From contig JAIOJO010000224.1 of NCBI GenBank assembly GCA_019911985.1, positions 1-15,442 on the forward strand: a stretch of 15,442 bases of DNA. The letters run 5' to 3'. The notes under the pieces were generated by a model that did not search any database, had not been told where the DNA came from, and saw nothing but the letters and a program-made list of their open reading frames with translations. The translations under genes were made by a program, and so were the position numbers. The DNA is from Sulfuricellaceae bacterium. GTDB lineage: Bacteria > Pseudomonadota > Gammaproteobacteria > Burkholderiales > UBA9220. Shown here one piece after another: positions 6,614 through 14,248 of this stretch (the first letter of the stretch is position 1; the number at the start of each line of letters is the position of its first letter).

Positions 6614-7531
6614 TCAGCCGTTCATGCCGAGGTAACGCGCCGGGTTTTGCGGCACGCCATTGTAACGCACTTCAAAGTGCAGATGCGGACCGGTGGAACG
6701 CCCGGTATTTCCGACTTCGGCTATTTCCTGGCCGCGCAGCACCACATCGCCTTCTTTCGTCAAAACCTTTGAGATGTGCCCATAGCGCGTTACCAAACCG
6801 TTGCCATGATCGATTTCGACGAGATTGCCATAGCCCGTAGACGGTCCGGCGTGAGTCACCACTCCGCCGGCAGCGGCGTAAATCGGCGTTCCCACTTCGG
6901 ACATGAAATCCACGCCTTCGTGAAAGGCGTTTTTACCGGTAAAGGGATCGACGCGCCAACCGAAATTGGAGGAATACCAGCCGGTCTCAACCGGCCGCGA
7001 TGTAGGCAGCGCGGCCTTGCTCAAGCTTTTCTGCATCAGCACCGCTTCCATCACGCTGAGCTGGTCGCCCTGATTATCCAGTTGGTGGGATAAGTCGCCG
7101 ATCATTTTCTCCAACTCGCTGCGCTTCAAATCCCGCGAAGGGATAGAGGAAACGGCTCCGCCGCGAGCCGGCGGCTTATCGAACTGAAATTCCTGCTTGC
7201 TGATTCCGGCCATGTTCGCCAAACGGTCGCCCAGAGCCTCCAAGCGCAAGACCTGCGCCTGCATTTGGCCGACGCGCACGGCCATGGTGCTCAAATTCGT
7301 TTGCAGGTAGGCATGGCCTTTTTCCAGTTGATCCTGCTGGGCGCTCAATACCAAGGACTTGATGTAGGGACTATCGATATCCGCCGCGTGATGCAGCGCC
7401 AGATAAAACAAGGCGGCGGCCAAGATTACCGGCGTTATCAGCCATGCCGCCAGCAACAAGCTCAACTGCCGTGTCCCGAGCGCAACGGTTTTCGGGTTTG
7501 CCAAGCGATCGGAAACAAGAATAATATTCAA
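6614..7531 (-). CDS. Membrane-anchored M23 family metallopeptidase
   Basis: This is a predicted periplasmic peptidoglycan endopeptidase of 305 residues. A short cytoplasmic N-terminus is followed by one membrane helix (about 23-46, LSLLLAAWLITPVILAAALF). A coiled-coil region rich in Leu and Gln covers about 60-170. The M23 (lysostaphin-type) domain runs from about 185 to 300. Zinc ligands His204 and Asp208 (HEGVD) and His285 (HLHFEV, with His283) plus His252 are all present, so it is probably an active hydrolase, unlike the degenerate EnvC/NlpD type. The start is TTG at 7531: it has GGGAG 5 bases upstream (7541-7537), and upstream in-frame sequence offers no ATG or GTG before a TGA. The gene sits between secA and dciA, as I recall for Pseudomonas and other proteobacteria. 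It diverges from dciA with only 25 bases between starts. The specific bond it cuts is unknown. Confidence 0.9.
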   Translation of the reverse strand: MNIILVSDRLANPKTVALGTRQLSLLLAAWLITPVILAAALFYLALHHAADIDSPYIKSLVLSAQQDQLEKGHAYLQTNLSTMAVRVGQMQAQVLRLEALGDRLANMAGISKQEFQFDKPPARGGAVSSIPSRDLKRSELEKMIGDLSHQLDNQGDQLSVMEAVLMQKSLSKAALPTSRPVETGWYSSNFGWRVDPFTGKNAFHEGVDFMSEVGTPIYAAAGGVVTHAGPSTGYGNLVEIDHGNGLVTRYGHISKVLTKEGDVVLRGQEIAEVGNTGRSTGPHLHFEVRYNGVPQNPARYLGMNG

Positions 7532-7556
7532 GAACTCTCCCTTGAGATTTCCGGTA

Positions 7557-8051
7557 ATGCCAACACAAAAACTACGTCATTATTTTGATTTTTCGCCCAA
7601 GCTGCATACCTGGATTCAACAAGCCGATTATTTAAGATCGCTTCAGCAGGTACTTTTGAGCGAACTGCCTGCCGCTTTGCAACCGAGTTGCCGCGTCGGC
7701 TCGTTCGCCAGCGACGGCATCCTGACCATTTATGCCGCGAATGGGGCCGTGGCTTCCAAGCTTCGCCTGCAAGCACCCAGCCTGCTAGCCAAACTGAAGA
7801 TTTTGCGTGCCGAGGTTACTGCAATCCGCATTGAAGTGCAAGTTTCGCCGCCGCAAAAGCCGCCGCAAGGACCCAAGCGCGCCCGCCTCGGCGAGGCGGG
7901 CGTGGCGGAGTTTAAAACCCTGGCCGACCAGTTGGAGGAAAGCCCGCTCAAGCGGGTACTGCTGAGGTTAGTGCGGCACGGCGAGGCCGCCTTGCACCCG
8001 GCCATAGGCCCGCAGCCCGACGGCGAAGACACGCAGAAAAGCAAGCGCTAG
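7557..8051 (+). CDS. dciA: DciA, DUF721-family replicative helicase loader
   Basis: DciA proteins bind and help load the DnaB helicase in bacteria that lack DnaC or DnaI. The product is 164 residues. Residues about 1-95 fit the KH-like DUF721 domain (LHTWIQQADYLRSLQQVLLS, then GILTIYAANGAVASKLRLQA). A linker with PPQKPPQGPKRARLG follows, then the short conserved helix ESPLKRVLLRLVRH. ATG 7557 is chosen; a TTG at 7542 would add five residues and has no better support. A ribosome site is weak. It is the only plus-strand gene in this part of the window, divergent from the M23 gene and convergent with lpxC. Its TAG stop overlaps the lpxC stop in a shared CTAG (8048-8051). The placement between lpxC and secA matches what I recall of the P. 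aeruginosa layout. Confidence 0.85.
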   Translation: MPTQKLRHYFDFSPKLHTWIQQADYLRSLQQVLLSELPAALQPSCRVGSFASDGILTIYAANGAVASKLRLQAPSLLAKLKILRAEVTAIRIEVQVSPPQKPPQGPKRARLGEAGVAEFKTLADQLEESPLKRVLLRLVRHGEAALHPAIGPQPDGEDTQKSKR

Positions 8052-8962
8052 GCGGCTTGCGTTTGAAAGCGAGCGAGTCCCGCCGGGGCGTCGGACGCAT
8101 TCTCGAAACTCACGTACTCCCAGGCGCTCGCGTCTTGCAGCAAAGCCCGCAGCAATTGGTTGTTCAAGGCATGCCCCGACTTATGGCCGGTGTATAGGCC
8201 GAGCAGCGGATGGCCGAGCAGGTACAGATCGCCGATGGCGTCGAGCACCTTGTGGCGCACGAACTCATCCTCGTAGCGCAGGCCGTCGCTGTTGAGGATA
8301 CGGAATTCGTCCATCACGATGGCGTTATCCATGCTGCCGCCCAGCGCCAGGCCGCTGGCCCGCAAGGTTTCCACGTCTTGCATGAAACCGAAGGTGCGCG
8401 CCCGGCTGACTTCGCGGATAAACGAGGTATCGGCGAAATCGATATTCACCTCGGGCCAGGTTTTCGCCATGGCCGGATGGTCGAAAGCGATGGTGAATTT
8501 AAGCCGGTATCCGTTATAGGGCTCGAAGCTCGCCCATTTATCGCCGGATTCGACCCGCACCGCTTTCTTGATGCGGATGAAACGCTTCGCCGCACCCTGC
8601 TCCTCGATTCCGGCCGATTGCAGCAGGAACACGAAAGGCGAGGCGGAACCGTCCATAATCGGCACTTCCATCGCCGTCAAGTCGACATGGGCATTGTCGA
8701 TGCCCAGCCCGGCGAAGGCCGACATCAAGTGCTCCACCGTTCCCACGCGCACGTCGCCCAAGACCAAGGTGGACGACATGCGGGTATCGCCGACGTTTTC
8801 CGCCGTGGCCCTGATCGAAACGGGCTCGGGCAAATCGATCCGATGAAACACGATGCCGGTATCGACCGCGGCGGGACGCAGAGTCATCTCCACTTTTTTC
8901 CCGCTATGCAGGCCGAGCCCGGTGGCGCGGATGCTGTTTTTCAAGCTACGTTGTCTCAACAT
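8048..8962 (-). CDS. lpxC: UDP-3-O-acyl-N-acetylglucosamine deacetylase LpxC
   Basis: LpxC is a zinc enzyme in the cytoplasm that carries out the committed step of lipid A synthesis, removing acetate from UDP-3-O-acyl-GlcNAc. The 304-residue length is normal (305 in E. coli). Zinc ligands His78 (VEHLMSAF), His237 and Asp241 (RHKVLD), the base Glu77, and His264 in HKSGHALNNQLL are all at the expected places, offset by one from E. coli. ATG 8962 gives the family N-terminus MLRQRSLKNSIRATGLGLHSG in two blocks. No strong Shine-Dalgarno sequence precedes it. It follows ftsZ by 127 bases on the same strand, as in E. coli, with a likely own promoter in the gap. Proteolytic control by FtsH is known for E. 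coli LpxC; the C-terminal tail here, RFQTQAA, ends in small non-polar residues compatible with that. Confidence 0.98.
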   Translation of the reverse strand: MLRQRSLKNSIRATGLGLHSGKKVEMTLRPAAVDTGIVFHRIDLPEPVSIRATAENVGDTRMSSTLVLGDVRVGTVEHLMSAFAGLGIDNAHVDLTAMEVPIMDGSASPFVFLLQSAGIEEQGAAKRFIRIKKAVRVESGDKWASFEPYNGYRLKFTIAFDHPAMAKTWPEVNIDFADTSFIREVSRARTFGFMQDVETLRASGLALGGSMDNAIVMDEFRILNSDGLRYEDEFVRHKVLDAIGDLYLLGHPLLGLYTGHKSGHALNNQLLRALLQDASAWEYVSFENASDAPAGLARFQTQAA

Positions 8963-9004
8963 GGGACGCTACCCATTGAATTATCCCGTTTTTTAGAGCG
9001 CACG

Positions 9005-9013
9005 ATTCTATCA
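9005..9013 (-). promoter_or_regulatory. Possible extended -10 promoter for lpxC
   Basis: In the ftsZ-lpxC gap the minus strand reads TGATAGAAT, that is TGn followed by TAGAAT, about 45 bases before the lpxC ATG. No good -35 lies 17 bases upstream, which extended -10 promoters can tolerate. A second reading, TTGCCG then TAAAAA with 18 bases between, overlaps it. Confidence 0.4.
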
Positions 9014-9089
9014 CGGCAACAGGCCGCACTCCTAGTGTCCGCCGCCAACCCAGCCTAGCGGCGCCGCACAGGCCGGCTCGCCGGGCGGC

Positions 9090-10238
9090 TTAGTCGGCTT
9101 GTTTGCGCAAGAAAGCCGGGATATCCAGCATTTCCATGCCCGATTGCTTCAAGGCCTCCACCTGGACATCGCGACGGCGGCGCATCACGGCCGGCTGGTC
9201 CAACTCGGCGTAATCCACTTCCATCGGCGCATTGTCGGTGCCGGTACGCACTATCGTCAGCGGCTGGTTTTGCTGGCGCGGCGATCCGCCGCCCAATCCG
9301 GTCGCCACGATCGTCACCCGCAAATGCTCGCCCATGTTGTCGTCGATGACCGTGCCGACGATCACCGTCGCGTCTTCCGCCGCGAACGCCTTGATGGTGT
9401 TCATTGCGTCGTGCACTTCCTTCATCTTGATCCCCGCTCCGGCCGTGATGTTCACCAGAACGCCCCGCGCGCCGGACAGGTTGACATCTTCCAGCAAGGG
9501 GCTGGATACCGCCTGTTGCGCCGCAATGGAAGCGCGGTCGAGACCTTCCGCGCTGGCCGAACCCATCATCGCCATGCCCATTTCCGACATCACGGTGCGC
9601 ACGTCGGCAAAGTCCACGTTGACCAAACCGGGGCACTTGATAACTTCGGCAATGCCGGCCACCGCGCCGTGCAACACGTCGTTGGCCGCCCTGAAGGCAT
9701 CCAGCATGGATACGTCGTCGCCCAAAACCTGCATCAGCTTGTCGTTAGGAATAACGATCAGCGAATCCACGTTCTTGGACAAGGACTCCAAACCGGCCTG
9801 AGCGGCCTTCATGCGCTTGCCTTCGAAGCTAAACGGCTTGGTCACCACGGCCACCGTCAAAATGCCCATTTCCTTCGCCACTTCGGCCACGACCGGCGCA
9901 GCGCCGGTGCCGGTACCGCCGCCCATGCCCGCCGTGATGAACAGCATGTCGCAGCCCCGGATCGCTTCGGCGATGCGTTCGCGGTCTTCCATCGCGGCTT
10001 CGCGCCCGACACTGGGATTGGCTCCCGCGCCCAAGCCCTTGGTGATGTCCTTGCCGATCTGCAATTGCACGTCGGCGCGGCTTTTGTTCAGCGCCTGGGC
10101 ATCGGTATTGGCGCAAATGAACTCCACTCCGCTGACGCCGTTGTCTATCATGTGATCCACGGCATTGCTGCCGCAACCGCCCACGCCGATAACCTTGATT
10201 ACCGCGTCCTGACTCAGTTCTTCCATGACTTCAAACAT
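9090..10238 (-). CDS. ftsZ: Cell division GTPase FtsZ
   Basis: FtsZ is the tubulin-like GTPase that polymerises into the Z ring at midcell and recruits the divisome. The product is 382 residues. The tubulin signature GGGTGTG is at 106-112. The synergy (T7) loop NVDFADV, which supplies catalytic Asp to the neighbouring subunit, is at 207-213. A variable linker (about 318-370) is followed by the conserved C-terminal peptide DIPAFLRKQAD (372-382), which binds FtsA and ZipA. The start at ATG 10238 has a perfect AAGGAGG at 10249-10243, 4 bases upstream, the strongest ribosome site in the cluster. This fits the high level FtsZ needs relative to FtsA. It follows ftsA by 79 bases, where a further promoter could lie but none is clear. 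Confidence 0.99.
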   Translation of the reverse strand: MFEVMEELSQDAVIKVIGVGGCGSNAVDHMIDNGVSGVEFICANTDAQALNKSRADVQLQIGKDITKGLGAGANPSVGREAAMEDRERIAEAIRGCDMLFITAGMGGGTGTGAAPVVAEVAKEMGILTVAVVTKPFSFEGKRMKAAQAGLESLSKNVDSLIVIPNDKLMQVLGDDVSMLDAFRAANDVLHGAVAGIAEVIKCPGLVNVDFADVRTVMSEMGMAMMGSASAEGLDRASIAAQQAVSSPLLEDVNLSGARGVLVNITAGAGIKMKEVHDAMNTIKAFAAEDATVIVGTVIDDNMGEHLRVTIVATGLGGGSPRQQNQPLTIVRTGTDNAPMEVDYAELDQPAVMRRRRDVQVEALKQSGMEMLDIPAFLRKQAD

Positions 10239-10317
10239 ACACCCTCCTTATTTCGTACCCAAAAGATTAATGTGTTAAACCCGTACAGCCTTGCGTCCAT
10301 CACTGCCGCCCTACACC

Positions 10318-11547
10318 CTAGAAATTTCCCTGAAACCAGCTTTTCATTTTCTCCAGCAATTGAGATACCGACCCTGACTGCGCGCGCACCTGCTGATGGC
10401 GCTGATGCTGCTCAAAGCCCGCCAGCAACAAGCCGACGCCGGTGGCGAAGCGCGGATTGCGCACCACTTCGGCCAAGCCGCCGACGTATTGCGGCATGCC
10501 CAAGCGCACCGGCATGTGGAACACCTCCTCGCCCAGTTCCACCATGCCCGGCATGGAACTGCTGCCGCCGGTAATCACGATGCCCGACGACATCAAGTCC
10601 TCGAAACCGCTACGGCGCAGTTCCGCCTGTATCAAGGAATACAACTCCTCCACTCGCGGCTCGATGACTTCCGCTAAAGTCTGGCGCGACAATTTGCGCG
10701 CACTGCGCTCGCCCACGCCCGGCACCTCCACCTCTTCCGTGGTGTCGGCCAACTGGCGCAACGCGCAGCCGTAAGCGCGCTTGATGTCCTCGGCATCCTT
10801 GGTGGGCGTGCGCAAGGCCATCGCGATGTCGTTGGTGATTTGATCGCCGGCGATGGGAATCACCGCGGTATGACGGATGGCCCCGTCGGTGAACACGGCG
10901 ATGTCGGTCGTCCCGCCGCCGATGTCCACCAGGCATACGCCCAAGTCTTTTTCGTCCTCGGACAGCACCGCCATGCTCGATGCCAACGGCTGCAGGATCA
11001 GATCGCTGACTTCCAGGCCGCAGCGCCGCACGCACTTGATGATGTTCTGCGCCGCGCTCACCGCGCCGGTTACGATGTGCACTTTCACTTCCAGCCGCAC
11101 GCCGCTCATGCCCAGCGGCTCCCGCACGTCTTCCTGGCCGTCGATGATGAATTCCTGGGTGAGGATGTGGAGGATTTGCTGGTCCATCGGAATATTCACC
11201 GCCCGCGCCGTTTCGATCACGCGATCGACGTCGGCCTGGTTCACTTCCTTATCCTTGATCGCCACCATGCCGTGCGAATTGAGGCTTTTGATATGGCTGC
11301 CGGCAATGCCGGTATAGACCTGGCGAATTTTGCAATCCGCCATCAGCTCCGCCTCTTCTAGCGCTCTCTGGATGGCGTTCACCGTCGATTCGATATTCAC
11401 GACCACACCCTTTTTCAGGCCGCGCGACGGATGCTGCCCCATGCCGATAATTTCCATCCGGCCTTCCGGCAGCACCTCGGCGACTATCGCCACGATCTTC
11501 GATGTGCCGATATCCAGCCCAACTATCAGATCCTTTTGATCCTTCAT
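10318..11547 (-). CDS. ftsA: Cell division protein FtsA
   Basis: FtsA is an actin-like ATPase that tethers FtsZ filaments to the inner membrane and signals to later division proteins. The product is 409 residues. The phosphate-binding loops are DLIVGLDIGTSKI (6-18) and VDIGGGTTDI (207-216), and the adenosine motif is IVITGGSSSMPG. The SHS2/1C region lies between (about 85-165). The C-terminal end VSQLLEKMKSWFQGNF is an amphipathic helix that serves as the membrane-targeting sequence. ATG 11547 gives the family N-terminus. Only a weak GGGA lies upstream, behind an A-run. It follows ftsQ by 43 bases and precedes ftsZ. Confidence 0.98.
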   Translation of the reverse strand: MKDQKDLIVGLDIGTSKIVAIVAEVLPEGRMEIIGMGQHPSRGLKKGVVVNIESTVNAIQRALEEAELMADCKIRQVYTGIAGSHIKSLNSHGMVAIKDKEVNQADVDRVIETARAVNIPMDQQILHILTQEFIIDGQEDVREPLGMSGVRLEVKVHIVTGAVSAAQNIIKCVRRCGLEVSDLILQPLASSMAVLSEDEKDLGVCLVDIGGGTTDIAVFTDGAIRHTAVIPIAGDQITNDIAMALRTPTKDAEDIKRAYGCALRQLADTTEEVEVPGVGERSARKLSRQTLAEVIEPRVEELYSLIQAELRRSGFEDLMSSGIVITGGSSSMPGMVELGEEVFHMPVRLGMPQYVGGLAEVVRNPRFATGVGLLLAGFEQHQRHQQVRAQSGSVSQLLEKMKSWFQGNF

Positions 11548-11590
11548 CTTTTTTTCCCGTTATTCATCCCATCGTCCCCGGCCCGATTGC

Positions 11591-12334
11591 TCAGGCCGCC
11601 TTTTTTTCCGGCGCGGGGCCCGCCCCGGCGCGCGTACTCAACCCGGTCACCCGCACCGCAAAGCCGTTGGCGTAACGCAAATCCACGTATGTCAGCGGCC
11701 CGGCAAAGCGTTCCGTCAAATTCCGGTAGGCCCCGACAAATCGCGCCAAGCGCAAGGGCACTTGCTCCCTTCCCGCTTCCGCGACCAAACCGTTCTTAAA
11801 CCGCAACTGCCAGGCGCGGCGCGAGTTCATCGCCAATTGGCCGATGACCAAGCCGGCCGGCGCCACGATCCGGCTCAAATCCTGATAGTTGCGCGCCATC
11901 TCCTCCATGCTATCGGCCGGGCCGACGAATACCGGCAAGTCCCCATCCTGCGCGCCGTCGAACAGTTCGCCATGGGTATCCACCAAAGCCATGTTGCCCC
12001 AGCGCGCCAGCGCCACATGTTCCTCCAGCGTAACCTCCAACAAATCCGGCCACTTGCGCCGCACATTCACCTTGCGCACCCAAGGCAGTTTTTCGAATGC
12101 CTGGCGGGTGCGTTTCAAATCCAGCGTGAAAAAATTTCCTGTCAGCTCACGGTTCACGATGTATTGCACCTGTTCCTTGGTAATGTGCTGCAAGGAACCG
12201 TTTACCTTGATTTCCCGCAAAGGAAAGATCGGCAAATGGATCACCAGGAACAAGATGGCGTAGAGCAGCAATATCGCCGCCAAGGCGTAGAGCAAGTCCG
12301 CCAGCCACAGCATGATCTCCGGTTTATCCCACAT
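11591..12334 (-). CDS. ftsQ: Cell division protein FtsQ
   Basis: FtsQ is a bitopic inner-membrane protein that links early and late divisome parts through FtsB and FtsL. The start chosen here, ATG 12334, gives MWDKPEIM, the pattern I recall for betaproteobacterial FtsQ, and 247 residues. ATG 12346 would add MRAD, but its GGCGGA lies directly against the codon with no spacer. A membrane helix covers about 11-33. The POTRA domain follows (about 38-106, FPLREIKVNGSLQHI through LPWVRKVNVRRKWPD), then the FtsQ beta domain with YVDLRYANGFAVRV near the end. The tail is Ala/Pro/Lys-rich (GAGPAPEKKAA). It starts 7 to 19 bases after ddl, so the two are probably translated from one mRNA. Confidence 0.95.
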   Translation of the reverse strand: MWDKPEIMLWLADLLYALAAILLLYAILFLVIHLPIFPLREIKVNGSLQHITKEQVQYIVNRELTGNFFTLDLKRTRQAFEKLPWVRKVNVRRKWPDLLEVTLEEHVALARWGNMALVDTHGELFDGAQDGDLPVFVGPADSMEEMARNYQDLSRIVAPAGLVIGQLAMNSRRAWQLRFKNGLVAEAGREQVPLRLARFVGAYRNLTERFAGPLTYVDLRYANGFAVRVTGLSTRAGAGPAPEKKAA

Positions 12335-12353
12335 ATCGGCTCGCATTCCGCCG

Positions 12354-13265
12354 TCAGCCCACGCTCGCCGTACGCAGAATTCGCAACACCAATTCCTCGA
12401 AACCGATGCCCGCCTGCCGGGCCGCCATCGGCACCAGGCTATGGCCGGTCATGCCCGGCGCGGTATTCGCTTCCAGGAAGTAGTGCTTGCCCGCTTCGTC
12501 CATCAGGAAATCGACCCGACCCCAGCCGCGCCCGCCGAGCAGCTCGAATGCCCGCAGCGCTTCCGCGCGTATGGCTTGCTCCTGCGCCGCGGGCAGTCCG
12601 CAGGGGCAGAGATAGCGGGTGTCGTCGCGGAAGTATTTCGCCTGGTAGTCGTAGAACTCCGTCGCCGGTTCGATCTTGACGACCGGCAAGGTCTCCGCGC
12701 CGAGGATGCCCACCGTGTATTCGCCCCCCCCGATATTCGCCTCGGCGATCACCAAGCTGTCGTGCCGCGCCGCTTCCCGGTAAGCGGAGGCCAGCCCGCC
12801 GGCGGTTTTCACCTTGACCACGCCTATACTCGACCCTTCGCGCGCCGGCTTGACGAACAGCGGCAGCCCGAGGCGCTTCTCGACCGCCGCGAAATCGCTG
12901 TCCGCGTGCACGCGCTCGCAGGCCGGCACCGGTATCCCCGCCGCCTGCCACATCAGCTTGCTGCGCCACTTGTCCATACCCAAGGCCGACGCCAGCACGC
13001 CGCTGCCGGTATAGGGCATGCCCAGCATTTCCAAGGCGCCCTGCACGCAGCCGTCTTCGCCGTAGCGGCCGTGCAGCGCGACGAAGGCCCGCTCGAAACC
13101 GTCCCGCTTAAGCTCGGACAAATCCCTCTCCGCCGGGTCGAAAGCGTGGGCATCCACCCCCTGCTCCACCAGCGCCGCCAATACCGCGTTGCCGCTGAGC
13201 AGAGACACCTCGCGCTCGGCGGAACGTCCGCCCAGCAATACCGCTACTTTTCCGAATTCCTTCAT
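12354..13265 (-). CDS. ddl: D-alanine--D-alanine ligase
   Basis: This ATP-grasp enzyme joins two D-Ala in the cytoplasm for the pentapeptide of peptidoglycan. The true start is ATG 13265, giving 303 residues (306 in E. coli DdlB) and the N-terminus MKEFGKVAVLLGG. A longer frame from 13313 reads only into murB. Key elements are Glu17 in SAEREVSLLSG, HGRYGEDG (65-72), EGSSIG (143-148) with Ser146, DYQAKY (206-211), and the C-terminal LEANTAPGMTGHSLVP with Ser276. All match active DdlB. Its ATG shares four bases with the murB stop (ATGA), with GGGGA before it, so it is probably coupled to murB. Position in the division cluster favours the DdlB type. Confidence 0.97.
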   Translation of the reverse strand: MKEFGKVAVLLGGRSAEREVSLLSGNAVLAALVEQGVDAHAFDPAERDLSELKRDGFERAFVALHGRYGEDGCVQGALEMLGMPYTGSGVLASALGMDKWRSKLMWQAAGIPVPACERVHADSDFAAVEKRLGLPLFVKPAREGSSIGVVKVKTAGGLASAYREAARHDSLVIAEANIGGGEYTVGILGAETLPVVKIEPATEFYDYQAKYFRDDTRYLCPCGLPAAQEQAIRAEALRAFELLGGRGWGRVDFLMDEAGKHYFLEANTAPGMTGHSLVPMAARQAGIGFEELVLRILRTASVG

Positions 13266-14248
13266 GCTTTTTCCCCGACTATCCTGACTTCGCGCTGCAA
13301 TTCGATACCGCAACGCTGCCTCACCTCTGCCTGCACCCGCTCGATCAGCGCCTCGATGTCCGCCGCCGTGGCGCCGCCGCTATTCACGATAAAATTCGCA
13401 TGCTTGGCCGACACTTCCGCTCCGCCGATCTTGAGCCCTTTCAAGCCGCAGTTTTCAATCAAACGGGCGGCATAGTCGCCCGGCGGATTGCGGAACACCG
13501 ACCCGGCATTGGGCTTGCTCAAGGGCTGGCTGGCGGCGCGCTGCGCCAGCAAGGCCTTGATGCGCTGCTTGGAAACCTCGCCGTCGCCCTGTTGCAACTC
13601 GAACCAAGCGGCGACGAACCACTCTTGCGGGTGATGAGGAATGGGTGATGAGGAATGGGGAAAATGCGGACACCCATCACCCATCGCCCATTCCTCATCA
13701 CTCGCCCTTAAAGCCACGTGGCGATAGCCGATGTCGTAATCCGCCGCGCAGCGCTCGCGCAGCCTGCCGTCGCGGCTTATCGTCAGCACCTTCAACACGA
13801 TCTGCCAGGTTTCTGCGCCGTAACATCCGGCGTTCATCGCCAGCGCGCCGCCCACCGTGCCGGGAATCCCGGCCAGAAACTCCGCCCCGGCCAGGCCGTG
13901 GCGCGCGGCAAAACGCGCCACTTTGGCGTCCGCCACGCCCGCTTCGGCGTACACCGTGCCATCGGCTTCCAGGCGCAAAGCGTTGAGCGCACCGTGCAGG
14001 CCGATCACGGTGCCCCGCAAGCCCCCGTCGCGCACCAGCAGATTGCTGCCCAGCCCGACCAAGCTCACCGGCTCGTCGGGCGCCATCGAGCGCATGAACA
14101 TGGCCAGATCGTCCACGTCCGCCGGCTGGTAGTAGCGCGCCGCCGCCCCGCCCGCCTTCCATGAGGTATGGCGGCTCATCGGCTCGTTGAGCAGCAAGGT
14201 GCCGCGCGGCGCAAGCTTGTTTGTCGTGGTCATGGCGGGGCTCGTCAC
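13262..14248 (-). CDS. murB: UDP-N-acetylenolpyruvoylglucosamine reductase MurB, with an unusual in-frame insertion
   Basis: MurB is a flavoenzyme that reduces UDP-GlcNAc-enolpyruvate with NADPH to give UDP-MurNAc. The product is 328 residues. FAD-binding blocks are LVGLGSNLLV (63-72) and AGIPGTVGGALAMNAGCYG (126-144). The proton donor Ser250 is in NAGSVFRNP and Glu320 is in REVRIVG. The chosen start is GTG 14248: it overlaps the murC stop as GTGA and has GAGG just upstream. ATG 14233 is the alternative and lacks a ribosome site. After YRHVALRAS the expected short link to EWFVAAWFEL is interrupted by about 23-25 residues (about 186-209, rich in Pro, His, Ser and Gly) encoded by a palindromic repeat. 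The frame stays open and all catalytic residues remain, so the enzyme is probably active, with an enlarged loop. The stop overlaps the ddl start (ATGA). Confidence 0.95.
   Translation of the reverse strand: MTSPAMTTTNKLAPRGTLLLNEPMSRHTSWKAGGAAARYYQPADVDDLAMFMRSMAPDEPVSLVGLGSNLLVRDGGLRGTVIGLHGALNALRLEADGTVYAEAGVADAKVARFAARHGLAGAEFLAGIPGTVGGALAMNAGCYGAETWQIVLKVLTISRDGRLRERCAADYDIGYRHVALRASDEEWAMGDGCPHFPHSSSPIPHHPQEWFVAAWFELQQGDGEVSKQRIKALLAQRAASQPLSKPNAGSVFRNPPGDYAARLIENCGLKGLKIGGAEVSAKHANFIVNSGGATAADIEALIERVQAEVRQRCGIELQREVRIVGEKA
13627..13705. repeat. Imperfect palindrome of GGAATGGG/GGTGATG repeats inside murB
   Basis: The left arm (13627-13659) and right arm (13673-13705) are inverted copies matching at 28 of 33 positions, with a 13-base loop. 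Each arm is itself built of short repeated units such as GATGAGGAATGGG, found twice in tandem on the left. The whole span lies within the murB reading frame and has no stop codon in it. In base composition and repetitiveness it is unlike the rest of murB. Confidence 0.85.

Noticed and set aside
8210..9058. A 282-codon open frame on the plus strand
   Set aside because: It is antisense to lpxC and only reflects codon bias of that gene.
9099..10574. A 491-codon open frame on the plus strand
   Set aside because: It is antisense to ftsZ and the ftsA end, rich in His and Arg, with no domain and no ribosome site.
13627..13705. CRISPR-like or minisatellite array in murB
   Set aside because: The units are inverted rather than regularly spaced direct repeats, and no spacers are present. 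It is better described as a palindromic insertion.
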